NCBI RefSeq assembly: GCF_021390335.1
Contig: NZ_JAJUXK010000001.1
Location: 744,001-808,000 of the forward strand
Direction of reading: 5' to 3'
Length of the DNA: 64,000 bases
DNA from: Dyadobacter sp. CY343
Lineage (GTDB): Bacteria > Bacteroidota > Bacteroidia > Cytophagales > Spirosomataceae
The notes below the pieces were generated by a model. The model was not told the origin of the DNA. It saw only the letters and a program-made list of their open reading frames with translations, and ran no database searches. Position 1 is the stretch's first letter; every line of letters starts with the position of its first letter. A program made the position numbers and the translations under genes. Positions 61,890 to 64,000 of this stretch are shown one piece after another.

Positions 61890-63155
61890 ATGGAGTTATA
61901 TTATTCATTTTCAGTTCTCATCGTTCTCTCAGCAATCTTTTCCTACATCAATGCAAGGTTCCTCAAACTGCCTGCGTCAATTGGTGTAATGGTCATCGCG
62001 TTACTCGTTTCAATCGGGCTGATTGCGACTGATAGTATGTTTCCGCGCATATTTCTGCGCATTTCAACCCTCATTGCCAGCGTCGACTTAACCGAAATTT
62101 TAATGGGCGCAATGCTGAATTTTCTGCTATTCGCCGGCGCTATCCATATTCACCTGGAAGACCTTCGCGAGCAGCGACTTCCGGTAATCGTATTTTCGAC
62201 TGTCAGCGTGGCGATTTCCACATTTGTGATCGGATTTCTGATGTTTTATCTGCTGCCTTTTACAGGTATCCAAATTCCTCTGATCCAGTGTCTCGTATTC
62301 GGCGCGCTGATTTCTCCCACCGATCCGATCGCGGTTTTGGGGATTTTGAAACAGGCGGGCGTACCCAAATCACTCGAAACAAAAATCGCCGGCGAATCCC
62401 TTTTTAATGACGGGATGGCGGTTGTGGTTTTCATTCTAATGCTCGCAATGGCGAGAGGGGAGGAAGTGAACACATCTTTCAGCGGTATTTCCATGTTACT
62501 GATCAAAGAAGCGCTCGGCGGGATCGCACTGGGCGTGGTACTTGGATTTATCGGATCTCAAATGATCTATCGAGTCGACGGCTATAATGTGCACGTTTTG
62601 ATCACACTCGCGATCGTAATGGGCGGGCACCTGGTTGCGCAGGCTATGCACATGTCAGGTCCGCTGGCGATGGTCGCGGCAGGTTTGGTTGTGGGTAATT
62701 ATGGTAAAAATCTGGGTGGCGTTTCGGATATCGAGCGCGACTATATCGACAAGTTCTGGGAGCTGGTGGATGAGATATTGAATGCTATTCTATTCCTGAT
62801 CATAGGTTTTGAGCTCCTTCTGATCCCCGATTTGAAACAATATGGTTGGGCAGGTATCATCGCGATTGTAGTCGTGCTGCTTTCCAGGTTTATCTCCATT
62901 TATATTCCTGTCAAACTGATCCCGTTCCGGACGAAGTTTGGCAGAAAATCGATCACAATCCTGGTTTGGGGTGGCTTGCGCGGAGGTGTATCCATTGCGT
63001 TGGCGCTATCGATCGACAATGAGTTGAACAAGGAAATCCTGCTCGCTATCACCTATTTCGTCGTATTGTTCTCTATTATCGTGCAAGGTTTGACAGTCGG
63101 GAAATTGACTGCGAGAATGAGCAATGCAGAAGAGGCAGCTGCGGCTAAGGAGTAG
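61890..63155 (+). CDS. Na+/H+ antiporter, CPA1 (NhaP) family
   Basis: A 421-residue cation/proton antiporter with about 12-13 membrane helices. The CPA1 marks are ISPTDPIAVLGIL (helix 5 Asp), SLFNDGMAVVVF (FNDG motif) and the late WGGLRGGVSIALALSI. It exchanges Na+ (or K+) for protons at the inner membrane. The protein lacks a long C-terminal cytoplasmic domain. Its last 11 bases overlap the convergent SGNH gene. Confidence 0.94.
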   Translation: MELYYSFSVLIVLSAIFSYINARFLKLPASIGVMVIALLVSIGLIATDSMFPRIFLRISTLIASVDLTEILMGAMLNFLLFAGAIHIHLEDLREQRLPVIVFSTVSVAISTFVIGFLMFYLLPFTGIQIPLIQCLVFGALISPTDPIAVLGILKQAGVPKSLETKIAGESLFNDGMAVVVFILMLAMARGEEVNTSFSGISMLLIKEALGGIALGVVLGFIGSQMIYRVDGYNVHVLITLAIVMGGHLVAQAMHMSGPLAMVAAGLVVGNYGKNLGGVSDIERDYIDKFWELVDEILNAILFLIIGFELLLIPDLKQYGWAGIIAIVVVLLSRFISIYIPVKLIPFRTKFGRKSITILVWGGLRGGVSIALALSIDNELNKEILLAITYFVVLFSIIVQGLTVGKLTARMSNAEEAAAAKE

Positions 63156-64000
63156 TTGCTACCATTCGGTTAATCTCAGTATTTACTTTGTTGAGCCAGA
63201 GAAATTGGCCCTCGCAAGTCCAGTGCGAATCTCCTTTCAAATAAGAATGCCGGCCCATTTGGCGAAAATCAGCCAATACATCAATGGTCGGCATTGTCAG
63301 TTCAGGGTGATTATAAATGCGCTCAATCAGTCGGTTGTAAATACCATATTCCGGCTGCAATACAGAAACCTTATTGGGAATTATTGAGAGAAATACATGC
63401 TCAAAGCCCAGTGAATCGGCGAATTGGGCAGAAGTGTTGAGGTGGTTGACTATCGAATCAATTTCACTATCCTCCGCTGGCGTAAATGAAGAAGTGATCC
63501 CGGAAGTATCGGTATCCATATAAAACACCATATCCTGATCATCATTCACCAGCGTGACTGATTCGTTCACCCGGCGAAAAAGCTTGTATTGCAGATCAGC
63601 CTTCCATTCTTTAATAGTCAGGAAAAAATCATTTTGAAACAAAAACGCATCTAGACGATCGCGGGTAAAAGTACCGTTAAAAGCATTGTCCAGCTGCGTC
63701 ATATAACCCGGCGGATCTACCACGGAAATGAAAGTAGCAGTGTCCGGGATCAGGACCTGGATAGGCGCGACCATTTTTTGGCGGAAATGCCGCTCCACCG
63801 ATTCGATCAGAAGTATATTTGTCTCGGTAGTATCAAGCTTAATATGCAGATAGTCAGCCCAATGTACCCGCGTGTATTTGTCTGCTACAAAATCGCTAGG
63901 GCCTACGCGCTCCTTTTCTGAAAAACTGTCGCCGATAATATATAGGTGGACTTTTTTTGAATGCGGGGTGCGGGCCGGGGGCGTGTAACCTGTGCAAGTA
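63145..64000 (-). CDS. AlgJ/AlgX-like SGNH acyltransferase, 5' end cut by the window
   Basis: The minus-strand frame is open to the right edge; reading inward from it gives LYIIGDSFSEKE (the catalytic SGNH/GDSL serine block, about 63915-63950), WADYLHIKLD, and near the end SYLKGDSHWTCEGQFLWLN with the Asp-x-x-His (DSHW) of the catalytic pair. This is the pattern of AlgJ/AlgX-like O-acetyltransferase or SGNH proteins found beside MBOAT acetyltransferases in polysaccharide O-acetylation. A shorter frame from GTG at 63798 is not the true start, since coding continues upstream without a stop. The MBOAT partner would be outside the window. Confidence 0.82.
   Translation of the reverse strand, partial: TCTGYTPPARTPHSKKVHLYIIGDSFSEKERVGPSDFVADKYTRVHWADYLHIKLDTTETNILLIESVERHFRQKMVAPIQVLIPDTATFISVVDPPGYMTQLDNAFNGTFTRDRLDAFLFQNDFFLTIKEWKADLQYKLFRRVNESVTLVNDDQDMVFYMDTDTSGITSSFTPAEDSEIDSIVNHLNTSAQFADSLGFEHVFLSIIPNKVSVLQPEYGIYNRLIERIYNHPELTMPTIDVLADFRQMGRHSYLKGDSHWTCEGQFLWLNKVNTEINRMVATTP

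Noticed and set aside
1..64000. tRNA, rRNA, tmRNA or prophage/transposase genes
   Set aside because: No T-loop-like GTTCGAATC in a cloverleaf context, no rRNA sequence, and no integrase, transposase or phage structural gene was recognised on reading both strands by eye; small tRNAs could still be missed.

Overview
The window reads as chromosomal DNA from a Bacteroidota bacterium of the Cytophagales, most like Spirosomataceae such as Dyadobacter (genus is an inference from gene content, not a search). The support is a PorX response regulator, a TonB-dependent receptor with a carboxypeptidase-regulatory N-terminus, DUF5916 and DUF4905 proteins, many lipoproteins, frequent TTG/GTG starts with weak Shine-Dalgarno sites, and repeated matches to the Bacteroidota sigma-A -7 element TAnnTTTG in front of genes. 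Most genes are ordinary core or metabolic genes. No tRNA, rRNA, prophage, transposase or CRISPR array was seen.

Layout. 1-0.8 kb: 3' end of an aldehyde dehydrogenase. 0.9-3.7 kb: a tight four-gene cassette with its own promoter (PqqD-like RRE protein, lasso-B2-like cysteine protease, HPr-kinase-like protein, NTP_transf_5 protein) that resembles the accessory half of a lasso-peptide/RiPP cluster but shows no precursor or cyclase here. 3.6-10.8 kb: aldose epimerase, ftsH-rsfS, birA, TMEM220-like protein, TPR lipoprotein, the SRP (4.5S) RNA, transaldolase and ftsE. 10.8-16.2 kb: porX, kdsB, then a four-gene unit (DUF4905, LysM/double-psi-barrel protein, small membrane protein, TIGR02757 protein).

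16.2-25.3 kb is a sugar-oxidation region: a 1134-residue secreted multidomain protein (ThuA, sugar dehydrogenase propeller, PKD, cytochrome c, C-terminal binding-like domain), a TIM-barrel isomerase, two Gfo/Idh/MocA oxidoreductases and an MFS transporter. Together they suggest periplasmic oxidation of a sugar followed by uptake and cytoplasmic keto-sugar handling, comparable to the thuA/thuB trehalose pathway (inference). A four-helix-bundle gene sits inside this operon between inverted copies of an octamer repeat (GAATGAGT)n; the same octamer, beside a 42-nt pyrimidine tract, lies upstream of a patatin gene at 39.9 kb.

25.3-35.1 kb: mutS2 and neighbour, an IscA-like protein lacking two of three cysteines, a NUMOD4/HNH protein, fabH-pssA-MBL hydrolase operon, lipoproteins, an RsmI-like methylase and an alpha/beta hydrolase. 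35.5-45.2 kb: TonB receptor, patatin, polyprenyl synthase, LRR protein, DUF5916 outer-membrane protein, DUF3817 protein. 45.3-50.1 kb: cytochrome c maturation operon ccmBCDEF with a CxxxY-type CcmE and no ccmA/G/H. 50.3-57.8 kb: feoAB, a DUF433/DUF5615 toxin-antitoxin pair, NAD(P)HX repair enzyme, rplS with a structured leader, dapF, rhodanese, DEAD-box helicase. 57.9-64 kb: outer-membrane protein, M14 peptidase and lipase pair, Na+/H+ antiporter, and the 3' part of an AlgJ/AlgX-like SGNH protein cut by the window edge.
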